A DNA stretch of 64,000 nt, taken from assembly GCA_003956705.1 (NCBI GenBank), contig QZCP01000112.1:77670-141669 (forward strand), read 5' to 3'. Below, piece by piece: positions 25,480 through 37,549 of this stretch. The notes below the pieces were generated by a model that saw nothing but the letters and a program-made list of their open reading frames with translations, was not told the DNA's origin and did not search any database. The DNA is from Brevipalpus yothersi (taxonomy: Eukaryota > Arthropoda > Arachnida > Trombidiformes > Tenuipalpidae). How positions within the stretch are numbered: position 1 is the stretch's first letter; each line of letters opens with the position of its first letter. A program made the position numbers and the translations under genes.

Positions 25480-26741
25480 AGCTGCAACTGTGTAGTAAAT
25501 CATCAGCTCTGGAAGACTGTCCTGATGTTTAGTTTCCAAAGTTATTTTTTGGAAATTTTTCAGGACTCATTCTTCCTGCGGCTCACTGACTTTTGCCAGG
25601 ATATTTTTTGTTATCTCTGAAATTCCTTTTTTCTAGAGCCATCTTTCCTATTTTCATTCGCTCTTTCAAGTCTTCGATGCTTATACATACACTATACTGT
25701 TCCAATGGATCTCACTCCACCATTGTGCGGAAAATTACACGCCATGACACCATCATAGTCAAATGATGAATTGTTTTGCATAAAAAATAATGAGAGGCAA
25801 GTCTCGACTATTCTGATGATTCGAGTTGTAACATGGATTGATAGTCGGAAACTTTTCATGCCAAATTGTAGGTCAAAATGTCTTGATATCCTTGATTCAT
25901 TTAATCAATATTGTCTCCCACACTCAACGATAATCATCTGGTTGACTTGAAGAATCAAGTTAGCCTCGACTTTGAAGCCGATACTGGTAGATTCTCGAAT
26001 TAGTGCTCTAAATAGATTTTTTCTCAAAGCACATGAGTCGATTAGCTTGATCTCATTAAGACATTGTTCCGAAAATATGCCTATTTTCATGATATGGATA
26101 CTGTAGTTTTATTTTTAAATGAAGGGGTTCATGAACTGATTATTTTAAGGACACAAAAGTTGACCATCGGAGAGAGACAAACTCGAGAATTTCATTTTTT
26201 TGGTGTCTTCAGTTGCATAATTGGCTAACGCTTGCTGAGTTAGAAAAATGATTCTCATGATCATGATGAAATTAAATCTGATACAGTTTATTAATTTTCA
26301 ATGGTATGTATGTGTACCATACTTTCAGCTATGGCTGAGGAAAATTTAAAATGAACGTTGAGTACAATAATCTATAGATAGAAAGCCACAGGTGAAGACT
26401 CGTAACGTCCCTGATTGTTGAATAATACCGTAGATTCAGTTTGATGTTAATTTACAGCCTTGAGTATCTCGATTATATTTATTTCGCATGCTCCCATACC
26501 TACTCTATCGTAAGCAGTAATAAACCAGGCAGTCTCTCGCATTCTCTTCGTACCGAACCTAGAACAAGTGTTTTACTTCGTTGAATGATCCAAGTGTAAT
26601 TATTAATTGGTTGACGAGAGTGAAAGAATTTGTGAATCTCGTCGATCCCATGTCATTTTGGTTACAAAAGCTATCAACATTTGAAAAACACTATTTTTTG
26701 TTCAAAGAGAAGTCTCTATTGACGTCGTGACGAAAGTGAAC
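25480..26741. other. Intergenic region
   Basis: About 1.26 kb without a recognised gene, covering the 3' end of the nuclear receptor and the promoter of the MFS transporter. No repeats of note. Confidence 0.6.
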
Positions 26742-27538
26742 ATGGAAAATTCGAGCCAAAAACTCAATCTTTTTCGAACCTTTTTAGTTTATGTTTCGTT
26801 TACTGGTATTGGTATGTATAATTATTGATACATTTTCAATTTATTTAATTTCAAAATTGACTATTATCTAAGAAGAGGAAGCAAATCAGGATTTTTATCA
26901 ATTTATTAATTTGTAACGTGTGACCCTTCTTTCTCTTATTTTGAAGGGTCGGGAATGGTTGTTTTGGGATCTTCAATTATGGATTTACAGATACAGATAA
27001 AATCTGATTTCCAATCTACATCCAAGATCATCCCAGCCAGAGCTGCTGGTCTCATTGTGGGGTACCTCTTGTGTAAGTTCATGTATTGCAAATATCACTG
27101 AGGGGATTGGAGCTAAAAAATGTCAATTTCTAAGAGTGAATTTCTTTATTCATTATGATAGCTGGCCTTATTGGTGATCGAATCAATCCTCAAGTGCTCA
27201 TGTTCCTAACGAATGCTTTCACAGGTCTTGCATTTCTATCTGCTCCTTTGAATCATACCCTCGTCGGATTATTAATCGATTTCTTCATTTCTGGCATTTT
27301 TTTGGCCACAAACAAAGTTTGTAAGTGCCATTTTTGTTATCTGGTGTGCATAAGGATCGAAAAATCTGCAATCTTGAATGCTCAAAAGCTGTACAGTTTG
27401 TCAATAATTGAAGAAATATTGACAGTAGCGACTTTTAACGATGAACAGTAGGTAATACGGTAATACGTCTCATATGTCATGCACATCACTTGATATGATT
27501 CGCATGTTCATTTTATATACCATAGTCTAATGACCAAG

Positions 27539-27605
<67 letters not shown>

Positions 27606-29154
27606 AACAAACAAATTCAAGACATGTGATAGAAGCTTCCCAGAAAGTTCAAATTAATAGTAACGGAAAATGTAGAGGGTTGAAACATTATGCAATGACA
27701 ATGCAATGAACCAATCTTTTCCTACAATCGCTGTGTCACTGGGCTAAAAGCTCCATTCTGAACCAGATCAACGAAAAAATTTCCCTCTTTTCCCTATTTA
27801 ATGGTAAAACTCACTCATCTTCAATCACGGGACTTTTTTCCATCCATATATATGAGTTAGCAATCGAATAATCATTCAAACATTTCACATTCTCGATGTG
27901 GAAAACATTGCATGTTGATTGAGATTGGGATAGAAAGAAAGAAAGGGAGAGAGAGAGAGAAATAATAAGATCTGATGGGAATCATGATAAAATGTGAGAC
28001 ATTGAAGTTATATGATGGTGATAATAATTTCTTGTTTGTACATCTTACAGGCTGCAATACATTCATTTTCTCTATTTGGGGGAAAAATAGTATGGTTTAC
28101 TTGCAATTACTCTATTCATGCTATGATATTGGGTCGTTCATTACACCTTTCTTCATAAAACCTTTCTTATTGCCAATAAAGAGTGGTATTGGGCATGCAA
28201 TAGAGTCCACGAACATCACAGACGATGGATACTTCGGATCGTACACGGCGGCTGATGTCAAAGTTCAATATCCAATCATGATAACTGGGTCGTTTTTCAT
28301 GTTAACATCTATAGGATTCCTCCTTCTCCACTTTTTTTATCCGTACAATAAGCCTATGGGACACTCTTCATTGGAAAAAACAGAGTCTGATGGAGAACCA
28401 AAAAACAAGCACCTGAAATGGTTGATCATAATTCTCATGGCCATCTTCACGCACTGTGCTCAAAGCACCACTGATCTGATAGGTTAGGAGAATTTATTCC
28501 ATCCTGATATTCGATTGAACAGTGTTGGAAGAAAAATATTGATGAAATTTTTTCTTATTCTCCCTGTGTTCATCATTAGGTGAAATGGGTCCATCATTTG
28601 GGGTAATGTCCGATTTGAAGCTCAGCAAAGAAACTGGTGTAACACTAGTTTCCGTGTTTTGGGGAACTTTTACATCATATCGTCTAGTGTTCTTGTTATT
28701 TTTAATGTTCACTTCCGCAGATAGAGCGAAAATGCTGAATGTTATCCTATTGATAGCTTCCGTGATCGTATTGACTCCGCATGCAAGCCATAATGAAACA
28801 TCGCTGTGGATAGGGATAGTTTTATTAGGTTTCGGCTTTTGTCCACTATTTGCGGCAACTTATGGAGGTCTTAGTAGATACTTTACTGTCACAAGTAAGT
28901 TAACTTCTTTATTCTTTCTCTCCTCTTGCTTTGGGCGATTAATTTATCCATTAATTGTTGGTCACTATTTGAATTCAATACCGATCATTTTTATCTATAC
29001 AATTGCCGCTTTGACCATCTCAGCATGCATCTTGACCCTTATCATACCGATTATAGGACATAGATATTTAGAATCAGGTAAAATAGATGAAAATCCAAAA
29101 AGTAAAAATTTAGAGAGTGGACAGGATGATCGAGCAATTTTTCCAACAAAATGA
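26742..29154 (+). CDS. MFS transporter, sodium-dependent glucose transporter 1 (NaGLT1/MFSD4) type
   Basis: Membrane transporter of the major facilitator superfamily, probably for a sugar or related small solute. Exons 26742-26811, 26947-27072, 27162-27320, 28051-28482 and 28580-29154 give 453 aa. The protein starts MENSSQKLNLFRTFLVYVSF (first membrane segment) and contains ARAAGLIVGYLL and GDRINPQVLMFLTNAFTGL (second and third segments with the family loop between). The C-terminal half has SVFWGTFTSYRLVFLLFLMF, the counterpart of the LFWGFITLGRLL motif of MFSD4/NaGLT1. About twelve hydrophobic stretches are present, with a hydrophilic tail ending in stop TGA. Intron 3 is 730 bp and holds a TC tract. 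Substrate is inferred from the family only; no substrate residue was identified. Confidence 0.85.
27542..27602. repeat. (TC)n microsatellite in MFS intron 3
   Basis: Pure TC dinucleotide run of about 61 bases inside the transporter's largest intron, on the coding strand, about 450 bp before the acceptor. Confidence 0.95.
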
Positions 29155-30300
29155 AAATCAATGGAACTATCTTTACTATTATTCTCTTCACGCTTTCACA
29201 CGATTCAATTTGCATTTTTTATCTCTTCAAGAGTCTCTAATCAATATTTTCATAAAGAGTTAAAAAAATGTATATTACTTGAATATTTTTCTGAATTTAT
29301 CAAAATGAACGCAAAGTGAATTTTTACATAATTTGAAATGAACCTCCAGCAAGAATTGGAATAAAAATCGAAATCAATCCCAAGTTGGACAATAAATCAT
29401 TCAATTGCATTTTTTTCGGCTTAAAAATTCAACTGAAGCAACAATTGTGGCAACAGTTCAATTACTTTGTCAGTAACTCTACATAAACCACTCATACTAT
29501 AGGCAATAGGTAATGAAAAATTCTTGGCTTAGATTGGATTTATTATAGGTTAAAGCTCTCGATTCAAGCAATACTCGCAAGTTGTTGAATCTACTTCATT
29601 TCAGTTTCCGAATGTAATCAACATTTGAAATTAATTTTCAAAATACTGAGAAAATTTTAAGAAGAAAGAGAAGAAATTTTCTTAAAATTCTCAGTAATGA
29701 CCATTGTCCAAGTGAAGTTAATTCCCTAACATAGATTAATTTATAATTCAATAGAAGAGCTGTAAAATAGTAGATTATGGCAAGCAGGTACTTGGCCATG
29801 ACGTTGGGCCAAGGTGTATAACGAAAGGTGGCCAAAGAGCAATGTGAAGAGAAAACTGAAGAGAAAAGAGAAAAAGCCGGCGAGAGTGATTTGAATTTGG
29901 CGGTTCGAAGCGGATGTTCATTGTTGAGAAAACAGAGAGAAAGAGAAAGAGAAAAGAGAGAGAAAAAGACAGAGTTTAGTAAAGAGTCTCTCTTATGAGT
30001 GTGGCCACATGATAGAGACGAATATTTGATTAACATTTAATTCTTCATTTGTTATTTAAAAACATCCATAGTTTTACTCTCATTCTTTTTCTCTTTGTGT
30101 ATTATTGTCAAAATTTGCTTGGTAGTGATCTCGATTGTTGAGAGGAAAGTGTTTGGTTAAGAGTCTGCCGGATCCCATTATTGGCCGTCCTAACATCGAT
30201 CAGAACCACCTTCTCCTCCTCCATTTGTGAAAGCCGAACTCCTCTTTCTCTTTCTCTTTCCCTTTCTTCCTCTTTCTTTCACCCTTTCCTGGTTGGCATC
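29155..30300 (+). promoter_or_regulatory. Intergenic region and importin-7 promoter/5' UTR
   Basis: The first 700 bp show nothing recognisable. From about 29863 the sequence is shared with the duplicate at 20761, which marks it as the importin-7 upstream unit: AAAGCCGGCGAG, a GA-rich stretch, ATTGGCCG (inverted CCAAT-like) at about 30179, then a pyrimidine-rich CTCCTCTTTCTC leader running to the ATG at 30301. Promoter identity is inferred from position. Confidence 0.55.
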
Positions 30301-33300
30301 ATGTCCATGTCTGACCTCAGCAAATTATCCGAACTGTTTCGAGGTACACTCGATCCAAATGAGCTGGAAAATTCAGAAAAGCAACTGGAGCAGGTATGTA
30401 TCGACTAAACTTTCAAGTCTCATTTTTCTGATCCCCCTTGTTAGGTTATTGCTTTCCATTCAAACTGTTCATCTGTATATGATATCGAGTTGGATCTTTT
30501 TATCAGTTTTCATAAGAATCGAAGCTCATCATTTCGACTCTTTTAGTCTGATTTCAGACTCTATCACCTATGAACTAGTCTGAGGATTCTGATGATGATT
30601 GACAACTTCTTCAATTGAAACTCTATCAACTACCTTCTCCTATTCTTTCCCAACTTTTAATCGGACTCCTTTTTGTCCTCAGATTCATAAAATTATTGGC
30701 TTCACTCCTTCTATCTTGAGATTGGTGATGAGTGATGGAGTTGACATGCCCATTCGTCAAGCTGCCGCTGTTTACCTCAAAAATAATATAATTGTTTACT
30801 GGGCTGATAGACCAGCTACCTCTGGCACTGAGATGGAATTCAGCATACATGAAAATGATCGTACTTTCATCCGAGACTCAATAATAGACGCCACTGTTAT
30901 GGCTCCTCCTTTAATCACAGTCAATCTTGCTGTGTGTATTGGTCATATTATTAAGCATGATTTTCCGGGCAAATGGTTTGGTCTGGTGGAAAAAATTTCC
31001 TTCTTTTTGAGCCAGCCTGACAATAGGTATTGGTTAGGTGCTCTGCTTGCTCTCTATCAGCTGGTAAAAGTTTTCGAATATAAAAGCAATGAAGAGCGAG
31101 CACCAATGGATGAAGCTATGAAACTGTTGATGCCCCAAATTTTCATTAGATGTAAAGAATTGCTTGCTGACAACTCAGATCACTCCATATGTTTGCAAAA
31201 GCAAATCATGAAAATATTTTATGCTTTCACCCAATATTCGTTACCTCTCAAAGTGATTACTAATGACATTTTTATTCAATGGATGAAAGAAATTTTTTGG
31301 GTTATCCTCAGTCGCCCGAAGGATCGAAATTTTGAAAACGAAAAAGAAGAGGAAAATTGGTGGAAGTGCAAAAAATGGGTTCTACACACGCTCTCAAGAA
31401 TTTTTGAGCGCTTTGGATCACCGGGACTTGTAGCTAAAGAATATGAGCCATTCGCTCGATTCTATATAATGAATTTCTCTGACCCTGTCATCAAACTCCT
31501 ATTAAGCATTCTTGAGCAGCAAGCAAACAAGCAATTCGTGGATTCTCGAGTGTTGCAATTGACTCTTGTCTATCTAACCACGTGTGTCAATCATGCCCCC
31601 ACCTGGAAAATCATCAAGCCTGACGCCATGCCCATCGTGCAGCGAGTTTTATTTCCTCTCATGTGCTACAGTGACGAAGATGATGAACTATGGACTTCAG
31701 ACCCACATGAATACATCAGAATGAAGTTCGATATTTTTGAAGACTACGTATCACCGATCACAGCCGCTCAAAATCTTCTGCATGTTCTATCGCAAAAAAG
31801 AAAAGGCATGCTCCAAAAAATCCTCTCCTTTGTGGTTGAAATTTTGAATAACCGTCAGAATTCCAATCCTCGGATGATTGATGGTGCTCTCCACACTGTA
31901 GGCGCCGTTGCTGATATATTGCTTAAAAAAGAGATGTACAAGGATCAAATCGAAGATCTTCTCGTCGCTCATGTTTTCCCCTATTTTCAAAACCAATTTG
32001 GTTACCTCCGAGCACGAGCTTGTTGGGTTTTGAATTATTTCTCTGCCACAAAATTTCAACGTGACTCAAATTTAGTTTGTGCAGTGCAAAGTGTTGAACG
32101 CTGTTTAATGCAAGAAAGAGAGCTTCCTGTTCGAGTTCAAGCTGCTATTTGTATTCAAGGCTTATTGACATCGCAAGAGAAAGCACAAAAGCTTCTGGAA
32201 CCGAACATCTCTCAGATCACTTTCGAAATTATCAAAATTCTTAGTGAGACTGGTAATGAGGAGCTCACATCGGCCATGCAAAAACTAGTCTGTTTATACT
32301 CTGAGCAATTGATGCCAGATGCAGTACGAATTACTCGAGAACTTGCAACATATTTCTTCCAGATCCTAGAATCCAATGCAGATGAAGATAACGAAGATAA
32401 AGGCATGACAACAATGGGTGTTCTCAACACAATCGATACAATCATGACTGTCATGGAAGATCAAGCCGATATCATTGCTCAATTAACTCCAATGGTTGTT
32501 CAAATTGTTTCGAAAATCTTTCAAGACGAATTAATGGAACTTTACGAAGAAACTTTATCATTGGTTAGCACCATCACAACTAATAGTATTCCAACTGAAC
32601 TATGGTCAATTTATGAGCTAATGTATGCGGCTTTCAAGAAAGATTGCTTCGAGTACTTTGGTGATATGATGCCCGCCCTCCATAACTTTATAACTGTCGA
32701 TCCTTTAACTTTTCTCAAAAATCAAAATTATGTTCTTGCTATGTATGATATATGCAAGACCGTTTTTTTAAACGAGGTTGAGGAAGAATCCGAGAGCTAC
32801 GCCGCCAAGTTGCTCGAGTGTATGATACTACAATTTGGAGATTGTCGGCTTCAATATCAACGCCAACTGCTTGAGAATCCTAATCAACAGGTCTCTCCTC
32901 CACCAAATTTTGATGAATTCTTGAGACATTTCGTCGAACTTGTTATTCAAAGATTGGGTCGTAAAGTAGAAAGAGTCAGTTTGCAAACGATGCTTCTTCA
33001 AGTGATAATTGCTGCTTTCTACTGTAATCCTGATCTATTATTGGATATCTTACATAATGGACGCCCCGCTAATGACTCACTATTCATCCAATTTGTTACA
33101 AAATGGCTTAGTGATATCGATTGTTTCAAAGGTCTCCATGATAGAAAGATGTCCGTGTTAGGTTTGATAAGAATGATCAGTCTTCCCCCTGATTCGAAAA
33201 AGAACATAGCCGACCTGATCAACGATATTGCACCGAAGCTTTTACCTTCGATTCTCAAGCTTTTCGAAGGCCTAAAGCTTGCCTACGAATATAAAGCGAA

Positions 33301-33902
33301 TGCTGAAAATGCCGAAGATGATGATTCGGATGAAGAACTTGGAGATGAAAGTGATATCGAAGAGCTCGATGATGAGGAAGATCAACCCGCTAGATGTGAT
33401 TTTAGTAAAGTTCTCGATAAAGTGATGACTTCATCTCCATTCCCAGTAACCTCAGCCTATTTCAAAGAGAAAGAAGAAATTAGTGAAGACGAAGAGAGCT
33501 ATAGTGACGATGAAGGTTCTGAATTCAATCAGACAGCTCTTGAAACATACACCACTCCTTTAGACAGTGAGGATACTGAAATAGATGAATATATAATCTT
33601 CAAAGAACAAATCGAACTTCTCCGCCGAGATGATCCCAATTGGTTTAATGTTCTGGTGTCACCATTAAATCAAGATCAACACCAAACTCTCCAGTCAGTT
33701 TTGATTTTGGCCAGTCAAAGAAGAGCAGCTGCAGGTAAGTCGAGTGTTTAAAAATTCTCTTACAGCCTACAGCCAGATCAATCGTGACTTATTTCTGACA
33801 ATTTATTCAGATTCACGTAGGATAGAGCGTTCCGGAGGCTTTCAGTTTCAGAACCAGACTGTTCCCAGCTCCTTCAACTTTGGTGGAACCCCAATTTCTT
33901 AG
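30301..33902 (+). CDS. IPO7: Importin-7 (importin-beta family import receptor)
   Basis: Karyopherin that carries ribosomal proteins, histone H1 and some signalling factors into the nucleus with RanGTP. Exons 30301-30393, 30683-33734 and 33811-33902 give 1078 aa, close to the usual 1040. Exon 1 encodes MSMSDLSKLSELFRGTLDPN, matching the family's RGTMDP start; an importin-beta N-terminal region follows with MPIRQAAAVYLKNNI and VCIGHIIKHDFPGKW. HEAT-repeat helices fill the body. Near the C-terminus lies an acidic stretch (about 900-925, DDDSDEELGDESD), and the last exon ends PSSFNFGGTPIS, the conserved IPO7/IPO8 tail. A very large middle exon of 3052 bp is notable. Arthropods usually have one gene for the IPO7/IPO8 pair. 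A broken 5' duplicate lies 9 kb upstream. Confidence 0.96.
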
Positions 33903-34229
33903 CTTTAATACGCTTCCATGGCACGAGATTTATTCTCTGATCGATTCTATTGGCCATTTTTCAGAGGTTTCTACTGCATTTGAATTTCTTTTACTTCGAA
34001 TCATTATTCTTCTGATCAGAAAAAGGCATGAATGTAAATTAACTCCTCTCGGGGAAAGACGTCTCAAGATTTTTGAATATTGATGAGAATACTGATTAAA
34101 CGTTGAACGTTCGTTTGGAAATTAATCTCAAAGCCCAATATCTACTGTTTTTCTAGTTATTTTCAATTCCTTTGGATGAAAATAATCATCCTTAGAATGA
34201 GGTAAAGTATTAGGGGTGAAACGACTGTG

Positions 34230-34307
<78 letters not shown>

Positions 34308-34733
34308 TCCTGCTCATGAGTGTATGTCTACAACAGCTAGATTAGGAATCTCTGATGATTCTGATTGTGTTCTGATGACAAACATCAGATGGAAGAAGAT
34401 GTGCTGATCGGAGCATCAAATTAGGTAAGAATTCTCATTCTCTAGGAGGACTGTTAGAGTTTCTTCTGAATCTCCTGAGAGATGAGTCAAACCGCTCTGT
34501 TAGCAATGCAATCTACTGAAGGAAGTTTCGTTTTACAGATCACTTCCACCTTCCATTTCTGCTGCGTAGAGCGATTGCTAGATATTCGTAAGGTCTGTGA
34601 ATCAGAAACTGGCTCATAAATGTTTGAATCGAGGGTGGAAAAATAAATTGAAGCCTTTACTGAGTTTTTTTGAGAGGGTCGACCATAAAAAAATACAAAT
34701 ATAAATTGACGAATGATTTGGGCAACATCTCTT
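33903..34733. other. Convergent intergenic region between IPO7 and HADHB
   Basis: Holds the 3' untranslated ends of two genes that face each other, and a long TC tract at 34231-34304. No gene was seen. Confidence 0.7.
34231..34304. repeat. (TC)n microsatellite
   Basis: Pure TC run of about 74 bases between the convergent 3' ends of IPO7 and HADHB. Confidence 0.96.
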
Positions 34734-36499
34734 CTAACTTGGATATCTTTCAATGACCATTCCGTGACCCTAAGAAAATGATAAGAGAAAAGTAAATGGA
34801 ATAAGCAAATGATAAGCAGCCGATTGAAGAAAAGTAAGCAGTTTCACTCACTAGGCCTCCAGCAGCACATGCAGCAATCAAGCCATATCTTCCATCTTCT
34901 TTGATTAGACGATTGGCAGCCATCGTCAGCAATCGAGTTCCAGTCGCACCGAACGGATGTCCAATTGAGAGTGAGCCTCCCCACGCATTTATCTTTTCCA
35001 TAGGGATTTGGCCAACCCTTCCAGAACGTTTAAGATGTTCTTTGCAAAACCATTCACAATCGAGAGCTTTGATATTTGCCAAGACTTGTCCAGCAAAGGC
35101 TTCATGAATTTCGAAAACATCTATATCACCTAAGGACAGCTTTGCTTCATCCAGAACTTTGGGTGCTGAGTAAGCCGGTCTAAGAGAGAATTTTGAATCA
35201 CGTTAAATGGAAAAAATTTTTACTTATTGATCATTCTTACCCCAATAGAAGCTGATCTGCAGGATCTTGAGCTGTAAAAACAGCCTTGCGAATGTATGCC
35301 TTAGGTTTCAAACCCAATTTTTTTGCATGCGCTTCTGTAGTAATTAAGCAGGCTGAGGCACCATCGGTCTGGTTTTCAAAGATAAGTAGTAGTAGTATAC
35401 ATATTAACGTGTATAGGTATATGAATCAAACATTGCCAGAATCACTCACCAAGAAGGAGGCATTAGCTGCAGTTACTGTCCCGTGAGGCTTAACAAATGC
35501 AGGTTTGAGTTTACTCATTTTCTCCAAATTGGACACTCGGATACCATTATCCTTATCGATTCTCTTCTTGGACAGAGTGATAGGAGCAATATCATCCAAC
35601 AATCCAGCTTTTTGGGCCTTTTCAGCACATGAATGGGACCTAAACGCGTACTCATCTTGTTCTTTCCTCGAAATTCTAAAAGAGGCAGCAAGCCGATCAC
35701 CCGAATGACCCATCGTCTCATTTGTTGTGAATTCAGCAATGGCGGGCAGCTGATTGAGTGTGAAAATAAATTTTAAAATGACTAATATCAATTTTCGATC
35801 AGATTTTTTTAGCTTACCTCTAATTTAAGATAATCTAATCTGATCCGAGCCAATAGTGAAAGGTATTGAGGTAAACCTTTGGCTTTGTTGGCGTCGAGAA
35901 GAAGCTTTCGCATTTTTCGACTCACTCTGATCGGTACATCAGAGAGAAACTCAACTCCACCAGCGATTGCAGTCTTTATCATTCCAGCATTGATGAATGC
36001 TGCAGCCTGAGTGATCGCCTGATTTGCTGAAATGCAAGCTTGAGTGCATGTATGAGCAGGGATTGATAATGGTAGCCCAGCTGTTAGGGCAACCTCTCTG
36101 GCAACATTAGCTGTTTTGGCCTCTTGAATAACGGTACCGACGACTAGATAATCAATGTCCGCAGCATTGAGGTGCAGTTTCCTCAGAAGAGACCTAATGA
36201 GATCGATTGGGCACGCTGATTAATATTGATTTCATTCCTATTGTACATCGTAAAACTCACAACACGGCATGTTTTTGTAGTTCATAAGAAAGCATATCTT
36301 TGTAATCAGTTCCTGATTGCAAGAACGGAGTACGGACACCATCGACAAATACGATTGAATTACCAGTGGTTGCTGTTGTTGCAAAGTGTCTATTTGCTCT
36401 TTTGCCTTGATACGAAGAGGCCTGACTGTTGAATGTAAGGGGCTTGAATGCCAGATCCCTTAGATAACTTGGTCTCAGCCTGGAGCCCAGAGTAAGCAT
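34734..36499 (-). CDS. HADHB: Mitochondrial trifunctional protein beta subunit (3-ketoacyl-CoA thiolase)
   Basis: Cleaves long-chain 3-ketoacyl-CoA to acetyl-CoA and a shortened acyl-CoA, the last step of mitochondrial beta-oxidation, in a complex with HADHA. Minus-strand exons 36499-36261, 36193-35818, 35749-35450, 35368-35241, 35179-34852 and 34769-34734 give 468 aa. Residues 1-45 are Arg/Ser-rich, fitting a mitochondrial targeting peptide, followed by VFVDGVRTPFLQSG. Thiolase signatures are intact: CTQACISANQA (nucleophile Cys), NETMGHSGDRLAA, DVFEIHEAFAGQ (catalytic His region), GGSLSIGHPFGATG and CAAGGLGHGM (second catalytic Cys). The protein ends VIERYPS, as in HADHB. It sits tail-to-tail with IPO7. 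Long insertions typical of HADHB rather than ACAA2 support the assignment. Confidence 0.96.
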
Positions 36500-37549
36500 T
36501 TTGACTGTCCAAAAAACAATCAGTTATATTCTCTTCTGAGAAGTTGGCCAGAGTTAAGACTTAAAATCTTGGCTAATGAGAAGAAACGAAGCCTCAAACT
36601 TACCAAATTTTTGCAACAGAACTGTCTCTAGCACGAAGAAGCACAAACAGATAGTATGATTACAAATGCTCTTCAAAGGATGGTTAATACTATTTACAAC
36701 AAAATGTCAACAAGAGTTGGAAACACGGATAATCATCGCCATCAAGACTACAAGACTGATGATTGAGCAAGTACGCTGCTTACGCTATCTAGCCAGTCAA
36801 AGTTTCCCATCTTCTCAACCTGCAAACTGACAATTGTGAATTCCGCCTGCTGTTTAGGTTGGCCTCACATAAGTTGTTCAGAAAAGTTCAATACTCATAA
36901 CTAAGGTTAATTAGTAACTAGGTCTAATGTGAAACCAAATGGAAAGAATATCTCTCCACTGACCAGTCATAGATAACCGCTGCAATAATTTTAGAGATAC
37001 ACTATGTACTCTTAAAATTAATTTTAAAATTGTGGCCACATAAAAGGATGAGGGCATTTAAAGGATGATTGAGGACTGAATTGAGAAGTGCGATATTTTG
37101 TCCTAGCTGTATTCTCAATCTGATAAACTGGAGATTATTCAGGAAACTCGCTTGTTAGTCTTTTCTGCTTTATTATTGAACGATCAAGAGTGTTAAAACA
37201 CTCCTCATAATAATAAATATTTCAGAACTCAAAAACTGATAAAGCACACTTTTGATTGAATTCCCGGAATTTACTTGTTATATGTGCAAAGCTGAGCGTA
37301 CCAAGCTTTTAAGAAGATTTTTCCAAGAACTGATTCAGTAGGCTATGGGTAAGAGGAATATTTGATACTATCATGGTTGCAGGGTAATTTGACGACGTTT
37401 TTATGTTTCTTTGGTCTTGATGGATTTTTTGTTCCGTTCAATGGCTTAGCGATATCTTCCGAAGAAAATTGGATACATTGAATTGGATCAAGATGAAATT
37501 CTCTTTCTCTCGCTCTCTCTCTCACCTGTAGAAAGAAATAACTAAAGTT
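36500..37549. other. Intergenic region upstream of HADHB
   Basis: About 1 kb with no gene recognised. The part next to 36500 should contain the HADHB promoter; the part near 37549 is the 3' flank of the secreted-protein gene. No clear TATA box. Confidence 0.6.
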